A stretch of DNA of 42,152 nucleotides. It comes from Paraburkholderia sp. BL25I1N1 (GTDB lineage Bacteria; Pseudomonadota; Gammaproteobacteria; Burkholderiales; Burkholderiaceae). Position 1 is the stretch's first letter. Each line of letters starts with the position of its first letter. The translations under genes and the position numbers were made by a program. Below the pieces are notes generated by a model, which did not search any database, had not been told where the DNA came from, and saw only the letters and a list, made by a program, of their open reading frames with translations. The DNA is taken from assembly GCF_003002025.1 (NCBI RefSeq), contig NZ_PVZB01000043.1:1-42152 (forward strand). Direction: 5' to 3'. Shown in pieces: positions 16,717-25,416 of the stretch.

Positions 16717-18459
16717 ATGAACTTTAATCAGCTGTCAGTGAAAGCCAGACTCACGTGGGCGTTCGGCGTACTAGCCGCGCTTGTTCTTGTGGTCTCAGGC
16801 ATTTCGTTAAAGGCATTGAGCGATTCCAATGACCAGTTCTCAGGTTACATATCGGGCGTCAACGCCCGCGGAGACATGGTCGTGGGCGTTCGAACCGCGG
16901 TTGATCAACGCGCTATCGCCGCTCGCAATCTGGTGCTGGTGACGAAACCGGAGGATCTGGCGATTGAAAAAGCTGCGGTGACGCAGGCCCACGAAACCGT
17001 CGCCAGCCGCCTTCGAAAGCTTAACGAGATGGTCGCCAATGCCAACGACGTGACCGCTCAGGCGCGCGAGCTTGTGGCAGAGATCAATCGTGTCGAATCG
17101 CTTTACGGACCGGTTGCGTCGGCTATCGTCGACCTTGCTTTGAACGGCAAGCATGACGCAGCCATCACGAAGATGAATGACGAATGCCGGCCACTGCTCG
17201 CTGCATTGGTCAAGGCGACGCAGGCTTACGCGGACTACGCCAATAGCGTTGAGTCGCAGTTGGTGCAGGAAGCGGCCGGGCACTACGTCAGCCAAAGGAA
17301 TGTGCTGATCGCCATTTGCCTGGCGGCGGCCTTGGCCGGGGCGCTGGCCGGTGTGCTGATTACCCGCAGTTTGACACGTGCTCTCGGCGCGGAGCCGGCC
17401 GCACTGGGTGAAGTCACCCAGCGCGTGGCTGGTGGGGATCTGAGCCCCGTGCCGGGGGCGAACAATGCGCCTGCCGGGAGCGTACTGGCTTCGATGGGCG
17501 AGATGCAGGCAAGCCTCGTGCGCCTGATCGGCCAGGTTCGCGCCTCTGCGGACAGCATTGCCACCGGTTCGAGCCAGATCGCATCTGGCAACGTCGATCT
17601 TTCTTCCCGCACGGAACAGCAGGCGGCTTCACTGCAGGAAACCGCTGCGAGCATGGAAGAGCTGACATCAACAGTGAAGCAGAATGCCGAAAACGCGCAG
17701 CAGGCGAGTTCACTCTCGGCCAATGCGTCCGAAGTGGCGGGACGGGGGAATGAGGTTGTCAGTCAGGTGGTCGATACGATGGGCGAGATCAGCACGAGTT
17801 CCACCAAGATCGCGGATATCACGGGAATCATTGAAGGGATTGCTTTCCAGACCAACATCCTCGCGCTGAATGCGGCAGTGGAAGCAGCCCGTGCGGGCGA
17901 GCAGGGACGCGGGTTCGCGGTGGTCGCAAGCGAAGTGCGCAGCCTCGCCCAGCGCTCGTCCAGCGCGGCAAAGGAAATCAAGGACCTGATTAACGCCTCC
18001 GTGCAGAAGATCCAGAATGGCTCGTCGCTTGCGAATGAGGCGGGGAAGACGATGTCCGAGGTCACGCAGGCCGTGGCGCGTGTGACTGACATCATGGGCG
18101 AAATCGCCGCTGCGTCGACCGAACAAAGCCGGGGCATTGAGCAGGTCAGCCAAGCGATCACGCAGATGGACGAGGTCACGCAGCAGAACGCCGCGCTGGT
18201 GGAGGAAGCGGCAGCCGCATCGAAATCACTCGAGGATCAGGGGCGGCAGTTGAACCAGGCGATTGCGTTCTTCCGTCTGGATTCCCAGGCCGCTGCGCAT
18301 GCAACGGACGGATCCGCCAACCCGTCAACCCTTCCGGCAACCCGCGCAGCGCGGCCGGCGACGAGGAAGGCTGCAACGCCCGTCCGGCCGGCCGCAGTGC
18401 CTCGTCTGGCAGGCGCCAGCGCAACGGCTGTCAACAGCGAAGGCTGGGACTCGTTCTGA
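16717..18459 (+). CDS. methyl-accepting chemotaxis protein
   Basis: 580-residue transmembrane chemoreceptor. TM1 (about 12-34) follows the basic N-terminus MNFNQLSVKARLTW. A four-helix-type periplasmic sensor runs to about 185, TM2 to about 212, then a HAMP linker and a long cytoplasmic coiled coil. The hairpin tip is canonical: GIAFQTNILALNAAVEAARA, then GEQGRGFAVVASEVRSLAQR. The last residues, GWDSF, resemble the NWETF pentapeptide that tethers CheR/CheB in Tar and Tsr. The start at 16717 gives the standard N-terminus; an in-frame extension upstream is not protein-like. The ligand is unknown. It is followed 33 nt later by a broken cheW, suggesting a former receptor-coupling operon. Confidence 0.95.
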   Translation: MNFNQLSVKARLTWAFGVLAALVLVVSGISLKALSDSNDQFSGYISGVNARGDMVVGVRTAVDQRAIAARNLVLVTKPEDLAIEKAAVTQAHETVASRLRKLNEMVANANDVTAQARELVAEINRVESLYGPVASAIVDLALNGKHDAAITKMNDECRPLLAALVKATQAYADYANSVESQLVQEAAGHYVSQRNVLIAICLAAALAGALAGVLITRSLTRALGAEPAALGEVTQRVAGGDLSPVPGANNAPAGSVLASMGEMQASLVRLIGQVRASADSIATGSSQIASGNVDLSSRTEQQAASLQETAASMEELTSTVKQNAENAQQASSLSANASEVAGRGNEVVSQVVDTMGEISTSSTKIADITGIIEGIAFQTNILALNAAVEAARAGEQGRGFAVVASEVRSLAQRSSSAAKEIKDLINASVQKIQNGSSLANEAGKTMSEVTQAVARVTDIMGEIAAASTEQSRGIEQVSQAITQMDEVTQQNAALVEEAAAASKSLEDQGRQLNQAIAFFRLDSQAAAHATDGSANPSTLPATRAARPATRKAATPVRPAAVPRLAGASATAVNSEGWDSF

Positions 18460-18492
18460 GTTGCTTGAACGACATAATCAACGGAGCCCACC

Positions 18493-18686
18493 ATGGAAAC
18501 GATGGAAAGGGCTCACGCCGCTATCCCCGCGAGATTCGCCGCCGCGCATGCGGCCGCGGCGAATCCCGATCAGGCGGAGGCTGCATCGCACCTGGCCGGA
18601 GGATTCCTGATTTTCCGCTTGGTGCGGAAGAGTACAGCGTAGACATTCTGCAGGTCCAGGAGATCCGCTCGTATGAAGCGCCTAAC
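18493..18686 (+). pseudogene. cheW remnant, frameshifted and truncated
   Basis: ATG 18493 has a GGAG site upstream. The frame reads METMERAHAAIPAR and on to GGFLIFRL, then runs out of register and stops at TAG 18640-18642. One frame over, the sequence continues as GAEEYSVDILQVQEIRSYEA, the classic N-terminal block of CheW, the adaptor between chemoreceptors and the CheA kinase. One missing base between the CGC codon and TTGGTGCG explains the switch. After about 18686 CheW similarity ends in every frame, so some three quarters of the gene is gone. It lies directly behind the chemoreceptor gene. A sequencing error could explain the frameshift but not the missing C-terminus. Confidence 0.82.
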
Positions 18687-18746
18687 CCCTCTTCACCGCC
18701 GAGCTTTTTCGGCGACGGGAAGCGACGACAAAGAAGCGAACGCTCC

Positions 18747-19820
18747 TTAGAACGTGTGTCGAATGCCGACGGCAAATGTGTTGCCGATGGGATGATCGCT
18801 CAGCTTGTCAATGGAGTAAATCGCGTAAATGTCCGTCCGCTTGGACAACAGATGATCGTAACCGAGAGCGGCGGTGTTTCGAAGGGTGTTGGTCGTATGC
18901 GTGGGCCCTGACCGTTGTGTGCGTGCCCACTCCGCAAGCAGGAAGTCAGCGGGCGAGAACGGGATCGACAAACCGGCTTCGTAAGTGTGGCTGCCTGTAG
19001 GCGTACTCACGTCACTCGTCATCGCCCACGCTCCGTAGAGCGTCACGACCTTGAAATCGTACGCTGCGCCCGCGAGATAGGCATACTGCGCTCCAACCGG
19101 CCCTGCTGCGGTGTACCGCACGCGCTGGCCGGACAGCACTGCCGTGAGACCGTGACCTTGATAATTCAAGTGAACGCCGAGGTTACCAATGCCAGGCGAA
19201 CCCGCAACGCCACCCAGCCCGTAGATTACCGTTGCGCCGAAACCTTTAAAGTCCGGGGTCGTGTACTTGGCAGTGTTATTCCACGCCGTATCTCCGATGA
19301 TCGTGCCGCCATAATTGGCCACGAATGTCTGGACAACGAGTGGAGAAAAGACGACAGATGATCCGAATGGATTGACGAGGGACTCTGCCGTATAGGTCGG
19401 GTTTCTGTGCCGTCCCAAGGTTAATTGGCCGAAGTCGCCTTTAAATCCCACGTACGCATTGCGTGACCAGAATGGGTCCGTCGCATTGCGACCCTGCGCG
19501 CCGTTTTGGGGCTGGAAGAAGCTCTCGAGGGCGAAGATGGCACTGACGCCGCCGCCTAGGTCTTCGTTGCCGCGGATTCCCCAGAAGGAAGTGGTAAGTC
19601 CGCCGCTCCCCATCAGTACCGCAGATTGCGGCGTGTCGCTGCGTTTGACACTCCCGACATAGGTGCCGATGAGGCCATAAAGCTGGACCTGCGAGCCGCT
19701 ATCTGCGCGGGCGCCGACAGAAGTCAATGCTAAAACTGAGCAGAAAAGCGCTGTAAGTCCAAGCGTACCAACAATTCTCCGCGCGGGAGAGCTGGCCATT
19801 GCCCGTTGTGCCTTTTTCAT
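18747..19820 (-). CDS. Gram-negative porin (OmpC-type)
   Basis: 357-residue outer-membrane trimeric beta-barrel porin. A signal peptide with a hydrophobic core (IVGTLGLTALFCSVLALTS) ends at about GARA before DSGSQVQLYGLIG, the usual first strand. Typical elements include SFWGIRGNEDLGGGVSAIFALES, AYVGFKGDFGQLTLGR (eyelet region) and the terminal phenylalanine in GIRHTF needed for BAM insertion. The start at 19820 (MKKAQRAM) is preferred because GGAGA lies 8-9 nt before it; an ATG 15 nt upstream overlaps that site. It lies downstream of the MFS transporter on the same strand, 186 nt away, and may supply the outer-membrane step for the same substrate. Confidence 0.93.
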   Translation of the reverse strand: MKKAQRAMASSPARRIVGTLGLTALFCSVLALTSVGARADSGSQVQLYGLIGTYVGSVKRSDTPQSAVLMGSGGLTTSFWGIRGNEDLGGGVSAIFALESFFQPQNGAQGRNATDPFWSRNAYVGFKGDFGQLTLGRHRNPTYTAESLVNPFGSSVVFSPLVVQTFVANYGGTIIGDTAWNNTAKYTTPDFKGFGATVIYGLGGVAGSPGIGNLGVHLNYQGHGLTAVLSGQRVRYTAAGPVGAQYAYLAGAAYDFKVVTLYGAWAMTSDVSTPTGSHTYEAGLSIPFSPADFLLAEWARTQRSGPTHTTNTLRNTAALGYDHLLSKRTDIYAIYSIDKLSDHPIGNTFAVGIRHTF

Positions 19821-20006
19821 TTCGGTTGTCTCCATTCATATTTTTTCGAATGATTTTTTTCGTGCGTCAACACTGAGTACTACTGATAGGGCGGCCTGGG
19901 GCGCTGGCGCGTGTCGCAAGCATGTCGGCAAAGCTAACGGTATTACGCGCCAGCGTGCTCCTTCCCTGGTGTCATATCCGGAGAAGGAGTCACAGCGATT
20001 CAGAGG

Positions 20007-21449
20007 CTACGGGGATATCTCTTCGAGAGCGCGATTGGTCGTCTCCACCATTCGCGCGGCGACGAAAAAGCCCACTGCACTGACCACGGCAAACATGACG
20101 AATACCGCAGCGATGCCCTTCCCTGTCAATACGACACCGACGATCGCTGGCGCTGCAGCAGAGGCTGCTCGCAACCAGGAAGTCGCGAGACCAGTACCGA
20201 TGGCGCGCATCCGGGTCGGATAGATTTCAGGGGTGTAAAGGTACAGAAGTACAGTCGTGGTTGCTATCACGGCGTAGGCCGACGATCCCAGGAGCATCAC
20301 TGACCATGCGCTGCCAGCTCCATGAATGCCCAGAGCGGCGAGCAGTATTGCGCTGATGATGAAACAGGCCATTGCCCAGCGACGGCGCCCTACCCGGTCT
20401 ATCAGTAACGCGCAGGCAAGCACTCCGCACGTGCTAAGGACATTCGAGATTGACGCCATGTGAAGCGACTCTTGCAGCGGCAGATGGTAGACCGTCCTGT
20501 AGAGACTGGGCAGCCAGTTGTTAATGCCATTGGCCACAAAATAAGAGCTCGCCCAGAGCAACCACACGACAACGGTGCGTCCTCTGTAGAACGGGGAGAA
20601 GAGTTCTTTCCAGGTTCCTTTCTTCTTCGACTGGAGTCCGTTCAGAAGGCTCACAACGCGCTCGTCGACTTCGGCCCTCTGCGTTTGTGTGTCGAGGCTG
20701 CGCTTCGCCGTGCTTGCCTCCAGACGCTCGATGATTCGTTCCGCCTTATCGAAACGCCCCCTTGCAATGAGCCAGCGCGGCGATTCCGGAAGGCGTGCGA
20801 TCAGGATCGCCACGGCGATGCCCGGAATCCCGCCGATGAGGAACATATACTCCCAGCCGAAGCGGGGGACGATGAAGGCACCAAGCTGCGCGGCCGCAAG
20901 GAGACCCAGCGGAAAAATGAGTTCGTACAGGATGAAGAAACGTCCTCGGCCATGGGCTTGAGAAAGTTCGTTAATGTAAGTGGCCGCCACGGGCACTTCT
21001 CCGCCTACTCCAATACCTTGCAGGAAGCGCATCAAGAAGAGCATAGGCAAGTTGCCGGTGAAGGCGCATGCGATGCTCATTGCGGACATGGCACCGACCG
21101 TTATCGTGGCGCTCGGCACCCGGCCAATGCGCTCGGCAAGCCAACCGAACACCAACGCTCCTACGACCTGTCCGAGATAGCCGGCGGCAATCAGCGCGCC
21201 GATCTGGCCGGGAGAAAGATGCCAGAGGCCGACGAGCACCGGAAGCACAAAAGCAAGCGAGAGGGCGTCAAACGCATCAAAGAGGGTCGCGCTGCCCATG
21301 ACGATGCGTGCCTTGGTGTGCCATCGGCAGAACGGTACGTTCTCGATGCGGAACAGCAGGTTCGCCGCACGCAGTTGCTCGCTGACCGCGCGTGTTTCGC
21401 TCTGTGGTTGACCAATGCCCACACCGTAGGCGGTCGAAGGGGTGTTCAT
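20007..21449 (-). CDS. MFS transporter, metabolite:H+ symporter type
   Basis: 480-residue inner-membrane transporter with about 12 hydrophobic segments and a 43-residue cytoplasmic N-terminus. The MFS signature between TM2 and TM3 is GWLAERIGRVPSATI. The sugar-porter-like LPESPRWLIARGRFDKA precedes the long central loop, and the second-half copy is LIDRVGRRRWA. YLYTPEIYPTRMRAIGTG is typical of the sugar/organic-acid symporter group. A good AGGAGACAGC ribosome site supports ATG 21449. Its neighbours, an aldolase of the DHDPS family and a porin, suggest uptake of a sugar acid or aromatic acid, but the substrate is inference only. Confidence 0.92.
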   Translation of the reverse strand: MNTPSTAYGVGIGQPQSETRAVSEQLRAANLLFRIENVPFCRWHTKARIVMGSATLFDAFDALSLAFVLPVLVGLWHLSPGQIGALIAAGYLGQVVGALVFGWLAERIGRVPSATITVGAMSAMSIACAFTGNLPMLFLMRFLQGIGVGGEVPVAATYINELSQAHGRGRFFILYELIFPLGLLAAAQLGAFIVPRFGWEYMFLIGGIPGIAVAILIARLPESPRWLIARGRFDKAERIIERLEASTAKRSLDTQTQRAEVDERVVSLLNGLQSKKKGTWKELFSPFYRGRTVVVWLLWASSYFVANGINNWLPSLYRTVYHLPLQESLHMASISNVLSTCGVLACALLIDRVGRRRWAMACFIISAILLAALGIHGAGSAWSVMLLGSSAYAVIATTTVLLYLYTPEIYPTRMRAIGTGLATSWLRAASAAAPAIVGVVLTGKGIAAVFVMFAVVSAVGFFVAARMVETTNRALEEISP

Positions 21450-21626
21450 GCTGTCTCCTGTAAAGCTGCATTTTATGGACCCTCGGTCTTTTTCTTGTTT
21501 TGAAGCACCGATCGCTTTTCTCTCTTATTCTGTCGCGGCGTCGGAGCTTTTTTGGTCGTTTCCCGATCCTGTTATGGGCGACTCGCGGAACGAGGTTTCG
21601 CGAGTCACCGTTACTTCTCAACGCTT

Positions 21627-21654
21627 ATAGCGAAGCGAAGCATCGCTTCGCTAT
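21627..21654. repeat. 12-bp perfect inverted repeat
   Basis: ATAGCGAAGCGA - AGCA - TCGCTTCGCTAT, a perfect 12-bp stem with a 4-nt loop, lies 32 nt past the stop of the aldolase gene and 178 nt before the MFS start. It lacks a U-tract. It could be a processing or stabilising hairpin, a dispersed palindrome or a weak terminator. Confidence 0.7.
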
Positions 21655-21685
21655 CGTCATGCGGCTAAGGTGCGCCGCTCCCCCG

Positions 21686-22609
21686 TCAGTCGACGAGGCC
21701 GGCCGAACGAAGCGCGTCAGCGATTTCAACGTCCGCGCCTTCCGCGAGCGGCAGCAACGGCGAGCGCACCGTCGCGTGCTCGAGAATGCCGCGTGCCACG
21801 AGGCCGTGCTTGAGTGCAACGGTGCCTTCCATGTGCGAGCCACGGTGGTACACATTGCGCGTCACGGGCAGCAGGCGATCATGGATCGCGCGAGCCGCCT
21901 TGTAGTCTTTCGCCTTGCCCGCTTTGATCAGTTCGATGAGCGGCTCGGGGGCCAGGCCGCCATAGCCGACGAGTGCGCCATCAACATCAAACATCGTGTG
22001 CAGCAGATATTCGTCGTGGCAGGTGAGGATTTGCAGTTCCGGACGCTCGCGGCGAATGATGGGAATCTCCACGTCCCAGCGGCGCATGTTGCGCACGCCG
22101 TTCTTCATCGCAAAGACGCCAGGCTGCGCGGCGATTTCCAGTTGTGTTTCGAGGTTGTAGGTTGCCTTGGTGGCATCCGGGTACTGGAACAGGATGAGCG
22201 GCAGGCCGCTGCCTTCGTAGATCGCGCGATAGCGGTCTTGCGGTGCGCCCTTCTGATAACCGAAGCGCAGCCAGCCGTGCGACGGATACACCAGACCGGC
22301 CGAAGCGCCGGCTTCCACGGCACGCTTCGCTTCTTCGACCGCCACTTCGGTGCCTTCCAGCGTGATGCCGGCGATGACCGGGATCTTGCCGTCAACGGAC
22401 TTCACGAAGCTTTGGATAACTTCAGCCTGTTCTTTCTGTGTGAGGAACGTACCTTCGCCAGCGTGGCCAAGAACCGTCAGACCTTTAACTCCCTCGATGC
22501 CGCCGAGCCAGGAACCCAGCCGTTGAATTGCTGCGTGGTCCACCGCTCCGTCGCGGGTGAAGGGTGTAACGGGTGCCGGGACCAAACCGCGCAGATCGAT
22601 CGCTTTCAT
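21686..22609 (-). CDS. dihydrodipicolinate synthase/N-acetylneuraminate lyase family aldolase
   Basis: 307-residue class I aldolase of the DHDPS/NAL superfamily, a TIM barrel using a Schiff-base lysine. The opening GLVPAPVTPFTRDGAVDHAA, the loop GHAGEGTFLTQKE (normally GTTGE), VIAGITLEGTEVAVEEAK, the tyrosine in LFQYPDAT and the putative Schiff-base lysine in FAMKNG are visible. Divergence from DapA (KNG instead of KD/E-SG, GHAGEG) argues for a catabolic keto-acid aldolase or dehydratase rather than lysine synthesis. The start at 22609 has GGAGACGTC before it. It precedes the MFS and porin genes on the same strand and diverges from a LysR regulator, probably its controller. Confidence 0.88.
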   Translation of the reverse strand: MKAIDLRGLVPAPVTPFTRDGAVDHAAIQRLGSWLGGIEGVKGLTVLGHAGEGTFLTQKEQAEVIQSFVKSVDGKIPVIAGITLEGTEVAVEEAKRAVEAGASAGLVYPSHGWLRFGYQKGAPQDRYRAIYEGSGLPLILFQYPDATKATYNLETQLEIAAQPGVFAMKNGVRNMRRWDVEIPIIRRERPELQILTCHDEYLLHTMFDVDGALVGYGGLAPEPLIELIKAGKAKDYKAARAIHDRLLPVTRNVYHRGSHMEGTVALKHGLVARGILEHATVRSPLLPLAEGADVEIADALRSAGLVD

Positions 22610-22796
22610 GACGTCTCCATCCAAATTGAGCTTTTTCGGCTCCTCTTTCTGCAGAGGAGAGCCCGCTGCTCGTTTCGCTTCAAGCCGGAACAACGGTGCA
22701 TGCGTTGCAGTGTAGGGATGGACGGCTCATGCGAGAACTGTCTAACTGCACATTTCAGCTATACTGATTTGACATATCTCATCGAGGGGCCAAGCG

Positions 22797-23741
22797 GTGG
22801 ACTACGCTGCCTGGAAGCTGTTTATCGACGCCGCGGAACTCGGGAGCCTGAGCAAGGCCGCGGTTGCTTATGGGACAAGTCAGCCGCATATCAGCCGCCA
22901 GATTGTTGAGCTTGAGCAGTACTGCGGTGGCCGTCTGTTTCAGCGCACCGGAAGAGGCGTGGTTTTGACCGAGTTGGGGGCGCGTATCGCCCCGCGCGTG
23001 AGGGTATGGCTGGCCAGTACGGAACAGTTGTCAAACGACATCCGCAGTACGGCGGGAGAGCCGATCGGTGTAGTCAGAATTGGGATTCTGCCCTCGACCG
23101 CGCATCCGCTTGTCAGCACCCTTTACCATCGCCTTCGAGAACGTTATCCCCTAGTGCAACTACAGGTTCGCGAAGGTCAAGGTGCGTTGCTGGAAACGTG
23201 GTTGGAAAACGGCAGTGTCGACATCGCAATCCTTTTTCGAAACAGTCCGACGCCGAAAAACGGTGACGAGTATCTGGTTGAGGCCGCAACTTACCTGGTC
23301 GGCGCAGAGGGCGATCCTCTGTTAAAGCAGCCTACGATTGCTTTTTCAAAGCTCGATGGGATTCCGCTGGTCTCTTTCTGCCGCCCCAACAGCTGGCGCG
23401 ACCGACTCGAGCAAGTTGCCGGTGAACACCGGATCTCCCTGAACTTTGCGGCGGAAGCGGACTCGTTGAGTCTGCAGGCGCATATCGTTGCCGATGGCGG
23501 CGTCTATGCGTTGCTCGGACCTTACGCGATTGCCAACCTTGAAAAGGAGTGCCGGCTGCAGGCGTCGATGGTAGTCGAACCTACAGTGTCTCGCTTCATT
23601 GCGCTTGCCATGTCGCCCCACGGCGAACTGACACTTGCTTGCCGAACGGTCATGCAACTCACCAAGGAAATAGCGCGTTCGCGGAACCTTTCATCCGACC
23701 TCCAGCGGGGCGTGTCCGCAGCGTTTTTACGCTCCATTTAA
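22797..23741 (+). CDS. LysR family transcriptional regulator
   Basis: 314 residues. The N-terminal winged helix-turn-helix reads WKLFIDAAELGSLSKAAVAY, then GTSQPHISRQIVELEQYCGG and RLFQRTGRGVVLTELG, the classical LysR DNA-binding domain, followed by a periplasmic-binding-like effector domain. A GTG start at 22797 is required by homology and is preceded by GAGGGG at the right spacing. The 187-bp gap to the divergent aldolase gene is the expected control region. It probably regulates the aldolase-MFS-porin module in response to a substrate or intermediate. Confidence 0.93.
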   Translation: MDYAAWKLFIDAAELGSLSKAAVAYGTSQPHISRQIVELEQYCGGRLFQRTGRGVVLTELGARIAPRVRVWLASTEQLSNDIRSTAGEPIGVVRIGILPSTAHPLVSTLYHRLRERYPLVQLQVREGQGALLETWLENGSVDIAILFRNSPTPKNGDEYLVEAATYLVGAEGDPLLKQPTIAFSKLDGIPLVSFCRPNSWRDRLEQVAGEHRISLNFAAEADSLSLQAHIVADGGVYALLGPYAIANLEKECRLQASMVVEPTVSRFIALAMSPHGELTLACRTVMQLTKEIARSRNLSSDLQRGVSAAFLRSI

Positions 23742-23878
23742 AGGGCTGAAATCCGGCGCGCAGAAATCGTGTTTCGCAATTCACTTTTGTTTTTTCAAGG
23801 GTAACTAACTATATTTCGGCAGCTATACTCCTTCGGGTCCTTGCCGTAACGGCCGAACACTGCCCTCATAGGTGTGCG

Positions 23879-24136
23879 ATGAAAAAGATTGTCCTTGCGA
23901 CCGCGCTCACGTTGCTCGCCTCTTCTCCAATAGCTTCGTTTGCCCAAACCGACGCTCCGGTAACCCGAGCACAAGTACGCGCGGAACTTGCTGACCTCGA
24001 ACGCGTTGGATACAACCCTATCCCTGACGATGTGGATTACCCGACCAGGCTGAACAACGCTGAAGCTCGATTGCAAGCTGACCGGATGGCGTCGCAACGT
24101 CAGGCTGCGAATCAGTCGGCCACGCAGCAACGGTAA
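23879..24136 (+). CDS. DUF4148 domain-containing small secreted protein
   Basis: 85 residues. A signal peptide (MKKIVLATALTLLASSPIAS) is cleaved at about FAQ/T. The mature part VTRAQVRAELADLERVGYNP followed by YPTRLNNAEARLQA is the DUF4148 signature, very common in Burkholderiaceae as small periplasmic proteins, often in many copies. Function is unknown. The C-terminus is rich in Gln and Ala. It is monocistronic, between the LysR gene and a convergent AraC gene. Confidence 0.93.
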   Translation: MKKIVLATALTLLASSPIASFAQTDAPVTRAQVRAELADLERVGYNPIPDDVDYPTRLNNAEARLQADRMASQRQAANQSATQQR

Positions 24137-24365
24137 ACCTTTTACGCTTTTACGGCCCAGGCGGGCACCCATCGTTGCGCTCGGATGCCCTGTCGGCCGC
24201 CGTCGGTTTGCAAAACGGCGGCTCGTCGAGATAGGCGGCCTGTCGAGGACTGCACGGTGGGCGCATAACTATCTCCTGCCGCCTTCGAGCCTACCGCCGC
24301 GACCCAATGGAATACAGCAGCGTCGTTCTCTAGCGAATATTTCGGCGCCCAGCCGCTCGCCGGCG

Positions 24366-25322
24366 TTACGCAATGGATTTCGCCAGTCGCGGGTTCCGCT
24401 GCAACGAAGGTGAGCGTTCGTTGATCCGCGGACCGGTGTCTGTTTCGGCGATATCGCCAGCCGCGAACTGCTTGCGGTAAGCAGCGGGTGTGAGTTCTTT
24501 CAACGCCTTGAACTGTCGGTTGAAGTTGGCGACGTTCGGAAATCCAGACCGGGCTGCAACGACGGAAACAGGCGTGGAGGTATGTGCGAGCATCCGGCAC
24601 GCATGTCCAATCCTGACCCGCGCGATATATCGGCCGACGCTCTCTCCAATGTGCTGCTCGAAGTAGCGCGCCAGAGAACGCTCCGACACGTTCGCAGCCT
24701 CGCAAAGTTCGGATAAACGCAGCGGCTCGGCGAAGCGTGAATCGATCATCGAAAGCACGCGATTGATACGCTCCGGTTCGTGGCCCGAAGGACCCTCTTT
24801 CCGATCGCTGAACGCGGCAGGCGAAGCGAGCGGCTCGCCGGGTGCTTCCGCTAGCGCGCACAAAACGTTCAGCACGACCGCAAGGCGTTGTCGCGGCGCG
24901 CTGGACAGCAGATTGTCGAGCTGGCCGTGCATGGCGAGGCCGACCTCCGGACCGAATGCCAGTCCGCACGCCGCCCGCCGTAGCAGGTTACGCAAAGGCG
25001 CATATTCCGGGCAGACATCCGCCAGCCGCCGCGCCCAGTCGCCGCCGAACCAGATCACGATCGCAACCTGAGGGGACGCCGCGTCAATCGAGCGGTTCGA
25101 CGCCCACGTATGAGGAAGATTCGGCGGCACGAGAACCAGGTCTTCCTCTACATAGTCTGCAATCGAATCCCCGATATATCGCTTGCCCTGACTGTTCAAC
25201 GTCAAGGTCAGTTCGTATTCGGGATGATGGTGCCATTCGAACGGAATGCGCGGCAGACGCCGATGGTAAACCCGGACCGAGCAGTCGTCGCCAAACTCGA
25301 CATGTTCGTACGCTGGTTTCAT
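24366..25322 (-). CDS. AraC family transcriptional regulator with cupin sensor
   Basis: 318 residues. An N-terminal cupin-like ligand domain carries EWHHHPEYELTLTLNSQGKR and VLVPPNLPHTW. A C-terminal double helix-turn-helix carries LSELCEAANVSERSLARYF, VSVVAARSGFPNVANFNRQF and TPAAYRKQF, the AraC signature. It diverges from the DUF1479 gene across 94 bp and probably controls that gene and the sugar-binding protein behind it. The C-terminal 30 residues past the second helix-turn-helix are not conserved-looking. Confidence 0.94.
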   Translation of the reverse strand: MKPAYEHVEFGDDCSVRVYHRRLPRIPFEWHHHPEYELTLTLNSQGKRYIGDSIADYVEEDLVLVPPNLPHTWASNRSIDAASPQVAIVIWFGGDWARRLADVCPEYAPLRNLLRRAACGLAFGPEVGLAMHGQLDNLLSSAPRQRLAVVLNVLCALAEAPGEPLASPAAFSDRKEGPSGHEPERINRVLSMIDSRFAEPLRLSELCEAANVSERSLARYFEQHIGESVGRYIARVRIGHACRMLAHTSTPVSVVAARSGFPNVANFNRQFKALKELTPAAYRKQFAAGDIAETDTGPRINERSPSLQRNPRLAKSIA

Positions 25323-25416
25323 GGCAGAAGGCGCAAAGAAATTGTCTGAATGGTATCACTTTTGTGGATGCGGTCGGCCTATCCTGCGGACATAGCAGAA
25401 CCCACAAGGAGACGAC

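Noticed and set aside
24142..24969. 275-codon minus-strand frame overlapping the AraC gene
   Set aside because: Out-of-frame shadow of the AraC coding region, extended by chance into the gap.
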